Part shown: positions 12,048 through 23,344 of the stretch, piece by piece | Numbering within the stretch: position 1 is the stretch's first letter | Layout of the letters: the number at the start of each line of letters is the position of its first letter | DNA from: Ryuthela nishihirai | Lineage: Eukaryota; Arthropoda; Arachnida; Araneae; Heptathelidae | Assembly: GCA_038380435.1 (NCBI GenBank) | Contig: JAWZYU010000001.1 | Location: forward strand, 19,634,001 to 19,698,000 | Direction of reading: 5' to 3' | DNA length: 64,000 nt | Made by a program: the position numbers and the translations under genes | Notes under the pieces: generated by a model | Told to the model about the DNA's origin: nothing | Databases searched by the model: none | What the model saw: only the letters and a program-made list of their open reading frames with translations

Positions 12048-12965
12048 TTACAATAGATGGCGAAAGTGATTTCCTGCAACCTGGATGCAGGTTTGTACTC
12101 GTTTCATGACATTTGCAGCCACCTTTCGTAATGTTTGTTTTCTTATGTTTGAAATCTCTCTTTCAATGTTAGTCTTCAAGCATATGAGGATTGTTTTGAA
12201 ACACTACACATTTGAGATATCCCCAAAGGAAAAAATCTGGAAGAGTAAGATCTGGGGATCTTGGGGGCCACAAATTATTTGAAATCAAATGATCACCAAA
12301 AATATTCCTGCAACATGATCATTGTGTCATTTGCAGTATGGGGGAGGGGGTTGCTCCATCTTGTTGAAACCAACACTCTCATTCATTCATATCCAATAGT
12401 GCAATGAACTGTTGGATGATGTCACGATAAACTTCACCAGTTACAGTTAAGTCGAAAAATAAAGGCCCTATCACACGATGACGGGAAATTGCACACCAAA
12501 CACCAATTCGCTGTGCATGTAATGGTTGTTCATGAAAAGACATACCCATCCAAGTGAAACCAAGCCTTGTCACTGAAATAAACACTGTCCAACACCTCAA
12601 TTCCATTTTCATCAACAAAAGAACGAAACCAAAGACAGTACTGTAAACATTTTTCATGGTCTGGTGCAGTAGGCATAAAGTTTCATGCCTACAAGAATGC
12701 ACAAAGAAGTTATTCTTTGTAACCCTGAAAACAGTAGCTGGTGACAGTCCAATCTGTGAAGATATTCTTTTCTGAGTGAGCAAGTTAAACACTGAGACAC
12801 AACATCAAGAACCTTGGCAGTTAACAACGATGGCTGGACTGGGCTCTTTCAATCCTGTATAGACACAGTGTCACGAAATTTATTAATCAAACGAGATATT
12901 GTTGACTTGTTGGGAACGGCAGACTGAGGAAACTTCAACTCAAACTCCTCTCTCTCACATGTTTA
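12048..12965 (-). pseudogene. Mariner (DUF4817-type) transposase, frameshifted
   Basis: From right to left it shows AVPNKSTISRLINKF (first helix-turn-helix), QIGLSPATVFRVTK (second), FSDKAWFHL (first catalytic Asp, with the usual Glu replaced by Lys), FHEQPLHAQRIGVWCAISR, DIIQQFIALLD, and the third catalytic region WPPRSPDLTLPDFFLWGYL. It ends in NHFRHLL before a TAA. Several frameshifts separate these blocks, so the product is not made. Confidence 0.8.
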
Positions 12966-13180
12966 TAAGATTATATGCACAATAAGTCTAAACAATAAAT
13001 ACACGTTCGTTTTTGAAAAACATAACTGACACAACACAAAGGAATGAATGCTTGAATGAGACTAGTGTGTGACAAGGTCATTTCAACTGCTAAAGGCTGT
13101 TAACTTTGAGTACAGTAATGTCAACTGACTAATATTATGGCATAAAATGTACATGTGTGCAAGTTCTACTCTTATATTTA

Positions 13181-13458
13181 ATAGATTCTGAAAAAAAATT
13201 CATCGCCGCCACGGCGGGAATCGAACCCGCATCTCTCCAGATTCATGCCAGAGCGCGCTACCATTGCACCACGCGTCGGACAACGAATATTTTCAGAATA
13301 TTTTCGTTGTCCGATGCGTGGTGCAATGGTAGCGCGCTCTGGCATGAATCTGGAGAGATGCGGGTTCGATTCTCGCCGTGGCGGCGATGAATTTTTTTCA
13401 GAATCTATTAATTATTGTTTCTTAACAGGGAATACTGTGCATTCACTTTGGATTTCAA
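13181..13458 (+). mobile_element. SINE-B copy 1: inverted tRNA-like dimer with 17-bp target duplication
   Basis: An antisense tRNA-like arm (13181-13290) is followed by a sense arm (13298-13409) and an unpaired 49-nt tail (13410-13458). The sense arm has an A box (tggtgcaatggtagcgcg, 13319 on) and a B box (ggttcgattct, 13363 on) and folds with D and T stems, but position 33 of the anticodon loop is A, not T, so it is tRNA-like rather than a good tRNA. The 17-bp ttctactcttatattta flanks it at 13164-13180 and 13459-13475. It interrupts the mariner at 11950-13502. Confidence 0.88.
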
Positions 13459-13746
13459 TTCTACTCTTATATTTAGGGTTGTGTCCTTTTCGAAACACCC
13501 TGTATGTAATCAAAACCACACAGGCTGAGAATCATTGGTTTAAACTTTTTTCATCAGCAGATCATTTTTCAGAAGTGGGAGCAACAAGCAGGCCCTTTTG
13601 CAATAATGTGGGAACTTGTGGCTTTGAACATTAATGCACAATAATGAAAAGTTGTAAAAATTTTCACGTAACAATTAAACTTGTTTTTTAGATAAAATTA
13701 TGATCCATTTGTACCTTCAGTAAACAGATTGAATTCAGAATATATT

Positions 13747-13816
13747 CCTATAGTTTCTTTTATAGATTAAACAGCTTTAAGCCTATAGTTTCTTTTATAG
13801 ATTAAACAGCTTTAAG
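13747..13816. repeat. Perfect 35-bp tandem duplication
   Basis: Two identical adjacent 35-bp units begin cctatagtttctttta at 13747 and 13782. No coding or transposon context was seen for 13503-14049, which is otherwise featureless. Confidence 0.9.
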
Positions 13817-14049
13817 CTGATTGGCAGTTAGTTATCAATCATGGAGAAGCATATATGCACAACTATGTTTACTTGGTAGGTAATATAAAATTGCTTTGCA
13901 AGTCATAAGTTGCATGCCCCTAATTTAGAACTTCAGCTATGGGATAATCCAAATTTTCCCAATTTGCACAAGAATATATAATTTAAAAATTACATCCAGT
14001 ATAACTTGGATCCTGCTCCCCAAATCTGTAATCCTAGTTACTGTATATA

Positions 14050-15237
14050 AACAGTCGTATCAGAATAATATGACCACCCACGGAATCACAGTGTACCTGC
14101 CCCTGTGCATCACAGAGTGCACATGACAAGGTCGACCACATGGAGATATAAGCAGCCAGCCAGGACAGATGAGTCACAGTGTGTAATGTGAGCACAATGG
14201 GCAGAGGTATTGATTTAACGGACGTTCAAAAAGGAATGATCATCAGCTACTGTGCTAGGGGTGTAAGCATCTCGGAAACAGCAGACTTTGTGGGCTGTTC
14301 ACGAGGTGCTGTAGTGAGGGTGTACCAAGAATGGCACGCTAGCACACCGGGTACCTCCAAATGTCATAACTGTGGAGCTCCAAAGGCCATCGATCCCAGA
14401 GGAGAATGTCACCACTGTCAACTGGTAAAAGGCAATGACAACAGTGCAGCAATTGACCACTCAAATGAACGCTGGGACACCCAGGTACGTGTCCCCAAAT
14501 AACAGTAGAGTGAACCCTGTTATGCATGGGTCTCCGGAGATGACGCTGTGTAAAAGCGCCCATGTTAACCAAGTTCCATCGGCAATGACGCCTGCAGTTC
14601 ACACCGGAACTACTGTCATTGGACAGTGGAAAAGGTTGCCTTCTCCAACGAATTGAGATTTCTACCCCACAGAAGTGATGGGCAGTGGTGGATATGGCGT
14701 CAGACACACGAGAACCAACACCTAGACATGCTTGTCAGTCAAGTACAGGCCGGCAGTGTGCATGTCTGGGCGACGTTTTCCTGGTATGACCTGGGACCAC
14801 TGGTAGGGTCCCTGAACACCAATGGCTACCTGTCCATCCTCGCTGCCCATATGCATCCCTTCATGTTAGATGTTTACCCTGGTGGTGATGGTGTCTACCA
14901 ACAGGACAGTGCACCCTGCCTTGTCGCTAAGGTGGTGCGTGACTGGTTCCAGGAACATGACAGCTATGTCTCCGTTCTCCTTTGGCCGGCAAAATCGCCC
15001 AACCTCAATCCCATAGAGCACTTGTAAGACCATTTGGATTGACAGGTTTGGCGTGCAAACCCACAACCTCATCATCTCTGTAACCTCTGCTGTGTTGGAG
15101 TCCGAATGGGTACGTGTGCCTCTGGCAACCTTCCAGGGCCTCATTGCATCCATGCCACGCCATCTTGCCACTGTCATCCGGGCCAAGATTGGTTATTTCC
15201 ATTACTAGGTAGGTGATCATATTCTGATATGACTGTG
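14050..15237 (+). mobile_element. Tc1-like transposon with terminal inverted repeats
   Basis: The left end aACAGTCGTATCAGAATA and the right end (inverse of CACAGTCATATCAGAATA) are inverted repeats of about 28 bp flanked by TA on both sides. The length of about 1.19 kb is normal for a Tc1 element with one transposase gene. Confidence 0.88.
14179..15200 (+). pseudogene. Tc1-like transposase, near-complete but disabled
   Basis: The N-terminus (TDVQKGMIISYCARGVSISE, then FVGCSRGAVVRVYQEW) is the paired-like helix-turn-helix DNA-binding part. The catalytic part shows VAFSNELRFLPH, where the first catalytic Asp of the usual SDE is Asn, then VYQQDSAPC with the second Asp, and SPNLNPIEHL with the third acidic residue, followed at once by a TAA stop. 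Frameshifts lie near 14500 and 14630. It is inactive by both a catalytic change and stops. Confidence 0.82.
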
Positions 15238-15458
15238 TATTATAATCAGGTTAAAGAATAAATTACATCTCAAAAATAACTGCTTATTATAAAGATCTGC
15301 TCAAACCCAGGTCCCTTTCATATCTGTAGTCAAGAACACTAGTCTAACACCAACAGATAATTGCCAATTTAAATCAACCTGAAAGGGGGGCAACAATTGA
15401 GAATGCCATATTTCATTGCAATTAATTTCATATTTTAAAAAAAAAACTTTAAAAACTA

Positions 15459-15548
<90 letters not shown>

Positions 15549-16440
15549 CTATTGAGGAAAATAAATTATTTACTGAAGTGAAAACATTTAAAATAAATTA
15601 CAAAGTTATCAATGGGTAAATAACACTTATTTCTTAAAACATTTTCATTTATTCTTTATTGCCTTTAAAATTACATTTATAACTTTCAACTATATAAATG
15701 AAAATTCTGTGCAGAATGATTTTACACATTAAGTAAACACTATAAAAAATGACTTTTCTAAATGAAGGGTTTATTGACGGAGTTTCCCCTGGAATTCTTA
15801 GAGGAAATGTAAATTACTGAAACTTAAAGAATCTTATTCAAAAAATCTAAGTAGAATAAATCCCCATGATTCAGAATTTAAGCAACTGGCATAAATTGAA
15901 TAAAAATAAACAACTTGAGCTATCTCTCAAGCAGAAAATGGGAATGTGACAGGTTAGAAAAATAAACAAATGTTGATGAATGAATTCAATGTCTGTTCCT
16001 TACTATCATAAATTGTACATGAACAAAGTGAGAAATTAAAGAGTTCAGAAAATCAGAGCATAAAAGTGTAGAGAAGCAGAATACTTTTCATAACCACAAG
16101 ATTGAAATCTTGGATCTTCCATTATATGAACAGATTGTTCTTAAAAGGTCTAAAGGTGCCTGTATTCCCAGTGCCATGACAAAGAGGAAGTTGCTAAAGA
16201 AAAGTGATTTAAAGATTGAGCCACATGGGTGGATTAATGTACTGGAAGTCATCAATCACAACACAAGATTAGAAAGGCCTCAATAATGAGAAAAATGCAT
16301 ACAGCATAAGTTAAATAACACGTGTTCATTTTAGTTACTTAATAAGTTTTAATTCATAATAGTACATTTAACAAAAATCACACATTTGGTATTAACACTA
16401 TGTTTACATAAATAGATTATACTGATTGTTACATACACTG
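15549..16440. other. UBE2D intron, no recognisable repeat
   Basis: AT-rich intron sequence with a pyrimidine-poor 5' part. No transposon ends or coding similarity were seen. The downstream intron at 15238-15470 is likewise featureless. Confidence 0.5.
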
Positions 16441-16444
16441 CTTG

Positions 16445-17690
16445 ACACAGAAAATGCCACACCAGAAAGTATTTGTTGGAGCACCATGCAAATAGGTGGG
16501 TATGTCGACAGTGGGGTTATGGAAATGAGTGTGGTTGTGAACCAATCACGATAGGTGAGGGAGATAACAGGGCAAAAATTGCTAGGCATAATTTTATTGT
16601 CCTAACTTGGGCATGTGGACCACAAATGAAAGTGATTTCAGTGGCAAAAGCATATATAAGATGAGAATGCCTTGGTGAAGCCAAGGGAATTCTACCGTCA
16701 CACAGACACCTTTACCAGAGGCTTTGTCATAAAGCTACGTGTGGCTAGTTGGTCCCTGTGTCACATCACAACAGAAATGCATTGGGATGCAACAACTTAG
16801 CCGAATTTGGCCGAACAGTAGTTGGAGGAAGGTAACGAGCATCACTGTAGTGGGACTGGTGCATGTAGGTGAACGTCCGAATGCTTCCATCGCCGCAGTC
16901 GACAGCAAGCCGTAACAACCCCACAATCAACAGCGGGCAACATTTGACATGGTGTACAGGCAGCTATGGACATCCCTGTGTTGACACAGACTGTGAATTG
17001 CAGATTGGGTGAGGCAGGTATGCACTCTTGCCAAACATTTGACGACTTCCTTCACCTCAATACACCATCCCACAAGGTTGCAGTGGTGCTGTACCAGATG
17101 TGCATGGTTGGAAGAATGGAACCATGTTGTATTCAGTGACGAGTTTCGCTTTTGTCTTAGTGCAGACGATCAAGTCTGGAGACGACGTGGTCATCAGGCT
17201 GATCTTGCAGTCATCTGTGAGCATCACACAGTTCCACAACCTGGTGTCATGGTTTGGGTGTTATCAGTTTCAACAGCTGTTCACTGTTCATATGCATAGT
17301 GAGTACAATGACAGCATGATGATACATCGATGAGGTGCTGGTATCCCTGATGTCCAGTTAACACCTGCCTACACATTGCCAACACCAGCAGACACTGCCC
17401 ACAAGGGTCCAGGTGCTGCCTTGGCCAGCACGATCCCCAATAAAGAACATGTGGGACATCATTGGCAGATAACTTCACACCTCTGTACTACCCCTTTGCA
17501 ATGTCGATGAATTACAGACACAGGTTAATGATGCATGGTCCATGATACCTCAACCCACCAACCAGGGACCTTTCCATTCGATGCCACGCCATGTTGCCAA
17601 TTGTATAGTCCAGCATGGCAGTCACACAACTTACTGACTCAGGCCACATTAAACTGTCTCCTCACCCTTCGCACTCATTTAATCCATCCA
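16445..17690 (+). pseudogene. Tc1-like transposon relic
   Basis: Broken frames give CRLGEAGMHSCQ near 17000 (the end of the DNA-binding region), WNHVVFSDEFRFCLS near 17120 (first catalytic Asp), DDQVWRRRG, HTVPQPGVMVW near 17225, and near 17440 SPIKNMWDIIGR, where the third acidic residue is Lys. A start motif tacactgcttgacac near 16435 resembles a Tc1 end, but the 3' end is missing, being replaced by repeat E from about 17690. Many stops make it inactive. Confidence 0.75.
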
Positions 17691-18270
17691 TGCCATCTGT
17701 ATATGTTGGAGAATCCGCAATGAAAGGCTGAAGACATAAATATATATGTTTTTAGTACAATGAAAAAAAAAAAAGATTTTTTAAAAATAAAAATTACTGT
17801 TGTAAAATTTTCTTATATTTATCTTATAAAAATATATAATTCAGGCTTAAAAAGTAATATTGTTTTTTCATTTGATGCATATTTTATTAAACTAGAATAT
17901 AAATAATTTGTTAAAGCCATCTGATTGCCATTTCTTAGAAGCAGTAAGCAGTATTGCCTTTTTGTTTGTTAACCTTCTGAATTAAGCTCACCAAGTTTGA
18001 TTTGAACTATTTATCAACAAATTTTTCCTCAAATTTTCGAAAACCTCATAAGAAATAAAAAACACCTGCTATTTTTAAAAACAGCAGATTTTGGAAGTAA
18101 TTACGAAGTATGTACCACCATTTTTTTTTCATTTTACACTCTTTTTTGCCATAAACCTACACTGGTTTCCATAAATTAAGGAAAACTCAGAAAAATTATG
18201 ACAAACAAAAAACCATATGAATGATTTTAATGAAATTGATGGGAACATGAATTACAATGCTAGTTTCAGA
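17691..18270. repeat. Dispersed repeat E, uninterrupted copy
   Basis: This block, from tgtatatgttggagaatccg near 17698 to atttcattttacactc near 18138 and a little beyond, matches 60490-61310 (there split by a SINE) and in its last part 35950-37010 (there split by an inverted-dimer SINE and a MITE). It serves as the empty-site reference for three insertions. No coding motif or terminal repeat was recognised, so its class is unknown. Confidence 0.7.
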
Positions 18271-18329
18271 ATGGCATAAAATATATAACACTAGAAACAT
18301 TTTTCGTAGAAAATAATACTTGCGGGAAC

Positions 18330-18605
18330 TTGTCCAAAAATGAGGTGCCAGAATGCAATGGGCAAAGTTCTTTAATACAGAGTGTGGTCACCCTTTACAG
18401 CAATGCAGGAACAACAGCTATGTTCCATGCTGTTTATGATGTCAATCAGCTCAGTAGGGAGTAATGACCATTGTTAATTTAAAGCAGTAATAAATTCCCC
18501 TTTGTTTCAAGTGGCAGGTTGAAGGCAGCAATACATCTCCCTAGAGCATCCCACATACGCTCAATTCAAATTAGGTCAGGAGATCGAGCTGGTCACTCCA
18601 CTTGA
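18330..18605 (-). pseudogene. Tc1-like transposase C-terminal relic
   Basis: On the minus strand it reads EWPARSPDLI and then IERMWDALGRCIAAFNLPLE, which includes the third catalytic region of Tc1 transposases with Glu kept. A short, stop-filled C-terminal part follows. Only the last third of the transposase remains. Confidence 0.75.
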
Positions 18606-18770
18606 AGGTATGTATAGTATATGCATATTGTGGGGATAATAATTTTACAATGAAGTAGGATTTCACTCAATAAACAAATAATTTACACAAAAAGTACAAT
18701 ATTCTTAAAACTCTGAGGTGAATATAAGTTTTTTTTAACAATCATTACATATACATGAAAAGCAACTTAC

Positions 18771-18802
18771 TGGGCCCATTATGGTAGCCTGCCAGTGGAA
18801 TA
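18771..18802 (-). CDS. UBE2D: UBE2D/effete E2, 32-nt micro-exon for residues 30-40
   Basis: Joined to the final T of the previous exon it encodes L followed by FHWQATIMGP, the UBE2D segment before the PDSPYQGG exon. The acceptor is tttttag and the donor gtaagt. The 32-nt length and the phases (split codon in, phase 0 out) match the corresponding exon of vertebrate UBE2D genes. The split codon TTA gives Leu30, as in effete and UBE2D1. The exon is far too short to appear as an open reading frame and was found by reading for the expected motif between the neighbouring exons. Confidence 0.93.
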
Positions 18803-19075
18803 CTAAAAATAGGAAGATTGTGCAATCAAAATTTACTTTCAGAAACAAATTTAAAGTATTTTATTCACTTAAAACTTTAAATACAATTTAAATTTGAGCT
18901 TTTTATACTATTATAATTCTTTAAAATATGAGAAAACATATGCACAAACAATAAATCAAACTATAGGAAAATTTCAAGTAAAATATTAAAATAAATTTAA
19001 TATATTCAAAAAGTGGTACAATGGGGTCACCAACCTCAGATGGCAATTTGTTCCACAAAACCCACTGTATGTTAA

Positions 19076-19775
19076 CATGTTGACTGTCGCAATGTTAAAT
19101 TTTTTTCAAGTCCTCGGGCCACGTCTTTTTGCGTTAAATCAACTAAAATCGGTTTTAAATTGCTATACAATATCACTTTATATAATTTTTATAATTTTTT
19201 TGCTTAAAAACAAACTTTGAAAGTGTGAATCACATGTGCTTCATGCGGCCTGAGCATGCTTTTTTTTATAGGCCGTGTGATACAAAGAAATAGAAAATAT
19301 GCAGCTTCCAAAGTAACATACTCGCTGGAAATGTGTCGAATGCAACAAATATTATTGTGTTCCTTGTTTTACACTGTTGTACACGAATGCACTTAATTTT
19401 ATTATTCAAGTATTCTTGACATACGTGAAGTAAAATAAAAATACATGTTAGATTTCTATGTTTTTAGTTTTAGAATGCTTGCTTTCGTTTGAGATTGTAT
19501 TATCAGAATACACTGTTTGGTTCAGAAAATAAACAGTATTTTCTTATTTTATTTAGCACCGCAATTCAATAAAGTACAAAATGTCAGACTATTTCATTGA
19601 CCCCTCCAATATACTTTAGTTGAAATTTTGCCACGCTAAGACCATGGATTTGTTCCTCAGGCAACACTCCTGTATTACCCATAAGCAATATATTCTAGTG
19701 TGAAGCACAACTGATTCACACGGCCTCAGGAGAAAATTAAGTGTGAAACATGTGATTCATACAGCAGTCAACGTG
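19076..19775. mobile_element. TTAA-flanked MITE with TTAACAYGTTGACTG ends
   Basis: The left end CATGTTGACTGTCG and the right end, inverse of CACGTTGACTGCTG, are inverted repeats directly flanked by TTAA at 19072-19075 and 19776-19779. Subterminal copies of a gtgaatcaca/acggcct phrase occur near both ends in inverted orientation (19225-19280 and 19710-19760). TTAA duplication is the signature of piggyBac-type transposition. There is no transposase, so it is non-autonomous. It lies in the UBE2D intron. Confidence 0.78.
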
Positions 19776-19863
19776 TTAAATATTGTAAGTTGAAATCAAT
19801 AATACATTGTTTGCCTGTAATTTGTTCCAAATCCTTGACAAACAACCCTAATAACACATAAAA

Positions 19864-20652
19864 TCATCATCCTCAAGCAGCCATGGGCTACGGAGGTACC
19901 AGTGCAATTTAGTTCTCCAAGCACATCTGTCCTGAGCTACATCTGCTGCATCTGGCCACTGCACACCAATTCTAACAAGGTCCTGTTTGACATTGTCTGT
20001 CCACTGCATTCTAGGTCCCCCTATTTTTGAGGCATTTAGGCACACTATTGATAACTATTAGGTAATCTGTAATTATCAATACGGGCAAACATGGCCAAAC
20101 CAATGGAGTCTCTCTCTGCACAATAAGCTGCTTAAAAGAGGTTGCCGACACCTTTGCCTAACCTCATCATTAGTTACAAAGTTGAACCACCTAATGCCCA
20201 AGATACTGTGTAAGCATCTAGTTTCCTGTTATCTTGTTTACAAAGCATTCAAGTTTCACTAGCATAACTAACCCTAGAGAGAACCAAACTATTATACAGT
20301 CTAATTTTAGTCTTTAGGTGTATACGCCCATTTCTCCACACTCTCCATAGATTCTTAAAAGTCCCGGCAGCAATCCCTATTCGTCTGTTAATCTCATGCC
20401 ACACATCACCAGTATTTGTTACATAGCTCCCAAGATAATTAAACTGTGACACCTGCTCAAGACTGCAACCATTCAGATTAACTGAATCACAGCCTGCCTC
20501 ACCAATTTTCACTTTAGTTTTCTCTCTGTTTATAACCAAACCTACTCTACTAGTCTCATCAACAGCTTGAAAGAATTCATCTCATCAACATCATTTGTCA
20601 AAAGGGCTAAATCATCAGCATAATCTAAATCAGAAATTTTCGCGTCTCCAGA
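19864..20652 (-). mobile_element. LINE-4: 5'-truncated RTE-like copy
   Basis: It has the same 3' end as the full-length LINEs (catcatcctcaagcagcc on the plus strand), then the C-terminal domain (VKQDLVRIGVQWPDAADVAQ), NLNGCSLEQVSQFNYLGSYV, and stops just past the catalytic box (DYADDLA, near 20610, intact). A 5' truncation at about 20652 is typical of incomplete LINE insertion. Frameshifts are present. Confidence 0.85.
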
Positions 20653-20865
20653 CTATTGCTGCTACAGCCTACGGAAATGTCCAAAGTGGGGTTCATAATC
20701 CAGATGTATCAAGCTTTTGGTATACTGATATCGCCAAGGTTCCTGCATAATCTTTTCGGATAAAAACATCTAAATAGGGGATGGCATTGCTGTTTTCCTC
20801 CTCCTTCGTGAAATGTATGTTAAATACTGTTGGTTCTATTAATGATGTAGATTAATTGCTCATTG
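20653..20865 (-). pseudogene. Penelope-like reverse transcriptase fragment
   Basis: On the minus strand, frames give FNIHFTKEEENSNAIPYLDV and FIRKDYAGTLAISVYQKLDT. This matches the region after the RT catalytic box in Penelope-like elements (pattern: F, E, N, LPFLDV, then SVYRKPT). An in-frame stop follows. It abuts the truncated 5' end of LINE-4. Confidence 0.65.
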
Positions 20866-20887
20866 CTGCCATTCCAAATTAAAAATA

Positions 20888-22062
20888 CACTCATCAGCCA
20901 AACAAACATTAAAACCACTTACCTAATATGATGTATGTCCTCTCGCCACCAAAAGAGCTCTCACCCGATGAGGCATCGATTCAACGAGATGTTGGTAGGT
21001 GTCATTTGATATTTGGTACCATGACTGCAACAAAAGATCCTGCAGTTCCCATAAATATTACGTGGTTGGGTGATGCTGCTCGTACCCGTTTCTCCAACTC
21101 GAACCACAAATGCTTGATAAGATTCATGTCCGGTGAATTTGGGGGCCATGGCAATAAATGGAATTCATGATGTTCTAGGAACCATTCCTGAACCTTCTTC
21201 ACAGTGTGACATGGGGCATTGTCTTGTTGAAAGACATCTCTGCCAGGGAATACAGTCGCCATAAAGGGGTGTACTTGGTCAGCCAAGATAAGAGTTTGCT
21301 CTACAGGGACAATTGGTCCAAGTGTTCCCCATGAAAATATTACCCAGACCATCACACTCCCTCCAGCCACCAAGGTCTCACAATTCATCCAGGTGAGAAG
21401 GCTTCCATGGGTAAATGTCGCACACGAGCTCATCTGTCCACAAGGTGTAACAGAAAACAAGATTTGTCTGACCATGCAACCCTCTTCCAGTTTTCTATGG
21501 TCCAATGTCTATGATTACGTGCCCACTGCAAGTGTTGACGACAATGAACGGCTGTGAGCATAGGCACATAAATGGGTCTGCAGCTGTGGAGACCCATATC
21601 CAAGAGCTTACGATGAACTGTGTGTTCGGACACATTGGGCCCTATACCACAATTGAAATTATGCGCAATGTCAGCCACAGTATCCGTCCTGTTGCTGCAT
21701 ACAAGACAAGATAGCCTGCACTGACCTCTGGCATCAATGATGCATGGCCAACCCACACCTTGTCAACAGCTCAAACTGTCGCCTGTTTTGGACCATCTTT
21801 GATAGGTACTAACTACTGTATAGCGTGAACAGCCCAACAGCATCGCTGTTTTGGAGATGCTCTTACCAAGGAGTCTTGCCATAATGATCGGGTCTTTGTC
21901 AAAATCAGATAAATCCTGTGCTTTTTCAATGTTGAATTTCAAGATGAAACACTGCCTGCAAGGGCTTTAACTGTTCACGACCTTGGCACGTGACACTGAT
22001 TGGCTGCACACATGCTTCTTTGCATAATGCAGAGGTGGTTGTAATCTGTTGGCTGATCGGTG
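20888..22062 (-). mobile_element. Tc1-like transposon with ACCGATCAGCCA-type ends
   Basis: The left end CACTCATCAGCCAAACA and the right end, inverse of CACCGATCAGCCAACAG, are inverted repeats with an adjoining AAAACCAC/CAACCAC block, and TA flanks both sides (20886-20887, 22063-22064). The ends belong to a Tc1 family known from many animals. The length is 1,175 bp and the transposase is on the minus strand. Confidence 0.88.
21002..21830 (-). pseudogene. Tc1-like transposase, frameshifted
   Basis: Two overlapping frames cover it. The first has DMGLHSCRPIYVPM, HRHWTIENWKRVAWSDKS (first Asp, with the following Glu changed to Lys). The second has GGSVMVWVIFSWGTLGPIV, DVFQQDNAPCHT (second Asp) and WPPNSPDMNLIKHLW, where the third acidic residue is Lys. 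It is inactive by frameshift and by loss of the third catalytic residue. Confidence 0.85.
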
Positions 22063-22133
22063 TATATTATCAAAATAGTGATACCAACAGGTAAAATTGC
22101 TTCAGAGTTAAATAATTTTGCTTGAGGTCTTAA

Positions 22134-22244
22134 CCCTTTAACGCCCAGAACGGCCAAGATTTTGAAATGGACTAGTCCAAATAGTGCTATTTCTTTGTCT
22201 TTACTACCCTCTACTTTTTCTCAGATTTCTTGGGCGTTAAAGGG
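22134..22244. mobile_element. 111-bp TTAA MITE with perfect terminal repeats
   Basis: The ends CCCTTTAACGCCCA and TGGGCGTTAAAGGG are perfect inverses, and with the flanking TTAA (22130-22133 and 22245-22248) give 18-bp matching ends. The interior (gaacggccaaga, ctttactaccctctac) is related to the element at 38302-38423. It is a non-autonomous piggyBac-type MITE. Confidence 0.85.
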
Positions 22245-22599
22245 TTAAAGGACAATCTTTGACAGGATGCCAGAAAGGGGTGAGCCCATGGAGTCCCCTG
22301 AGTGTAGATTCTGTTGCCAAACAAAAAAAATCAGACCAGTTTTAATGCTTCATGAATGACATTGATTTCAGGAAGGAAAAATTTTAGCACTTTAATGGAT
22401 TTATTTTTCTTGTCCCCTAAAAAATATCCATATTGTTTTCAGCCCAGCTCCAAATCAAAAATATTATAAAAAGGGAGAGAGAGAGAAATTTAGCCTCCTT
22501 CAAAAAGTGGGCATATACAGATCTCCCTTATATTTGTCAGATAATTCCACTGTTTATTATATCAGAAAAACTATACATTTTCTACAAGAGGTTCACAGA

Positions 22600-22783
22600 G
22601 CATCAGACAGATGCCAGCCAAAACAAACTATTTTCACTGTCAACACAAGCTAAACATGCATCCACTTACTATGGAACCATAGTCCACGAGGCTATTGAAA
22701 TAAGACCTCGTCTGTCCCCACCTGCAACCAAGACATTGGAATCGCCCTTCATTGTCATGAAGAATTATGGAAAGAAGTTCTAA
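22600..22783 (+). pseudogene. Possible Penelope-like C-terminal fragment
   Basis: The frame reads LFSLSTQAKHASTYYGTIVH and then EAIEIRPR. The ASTYY-x-HEAIEI pattern resembles the REAIEI end of Penelope-like proteins, downstream of the GIY-YIG endonuclease. The upstream part of the frame is low-complexity and not informative. The call is tentative. Confidence 0.4.
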
Positions 22784-23344
22784 ACATCCATAACATCGGC
22801 ACATAGTGTCACTTCAATGAAGATTGAGGACTGTCCTTGCTCTGAAAAGCTTCAGAGTTTGCTTCTAAAAGCTTTTTAATGTGCAAATATTTTGAACGAT
22901 AAACTTCAAAGTCTTATTGCTCAACATTTTAAGTTATTTCCTGAGCAAGAAAGTCTTTTCAATTGCTTTAAAGTTAATCTCTGCAGAATGACCTACTACC
23001 AATGCTGGGAAGTTACAAACTTTATGTTTAAAACTTGTTGTGAAACTGGAACAATTGTGGTTTCCTCTGTACTATCAACACAACTGTACTGAACAGTTGA
23101 TTTGCCTCAATGCAGCAGACTAGACTACCCTTTTCATGTCAACATGTGATGCACACAGCAGAAAGGTTCTCCATGCTCTAATCAAAAGGTAAGATTTCAA
23201 GAACTGAGGCAGACTAAGCACACCAAAATTTCTGCCACAGCTGCCCTCTATTGTCCTCAAAGATCTGCTTGAATGGCTTCACTATAGAGGAAAAACATCA
23301 AATGGCAACATCTAAAGAAGATCCAGTAGCTCGATGAAACCTCA

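Larger units (their letters stand above)
11950..13502 (-). mobile_element. Mariner element (DUF4817-type) with inverted repeats and a nested SINE
   Basis: The left end CAGGGTGTTTCAAATAGGA and the right end (inverse of CAGGGTGTTTCGAAAAGGA) form terminal repeats of about 28 bp. The right flank is TA. Removing the nested SINE-B and one copy of its 17-bp duplication leaves about 1,258 bp, the usual mariner length. The transposase is on the minus strand. Confidence 0.85.

Noticed and set aside
13298..13376. Functional tRNA gene in the sense arm
   Set aside because: A and B boxes and a partial cloverleaf are present, but position 33 is A, the acceptor has mismatches, and copies are dispersed with target duplications and a shared tail, so it is a SINE head.
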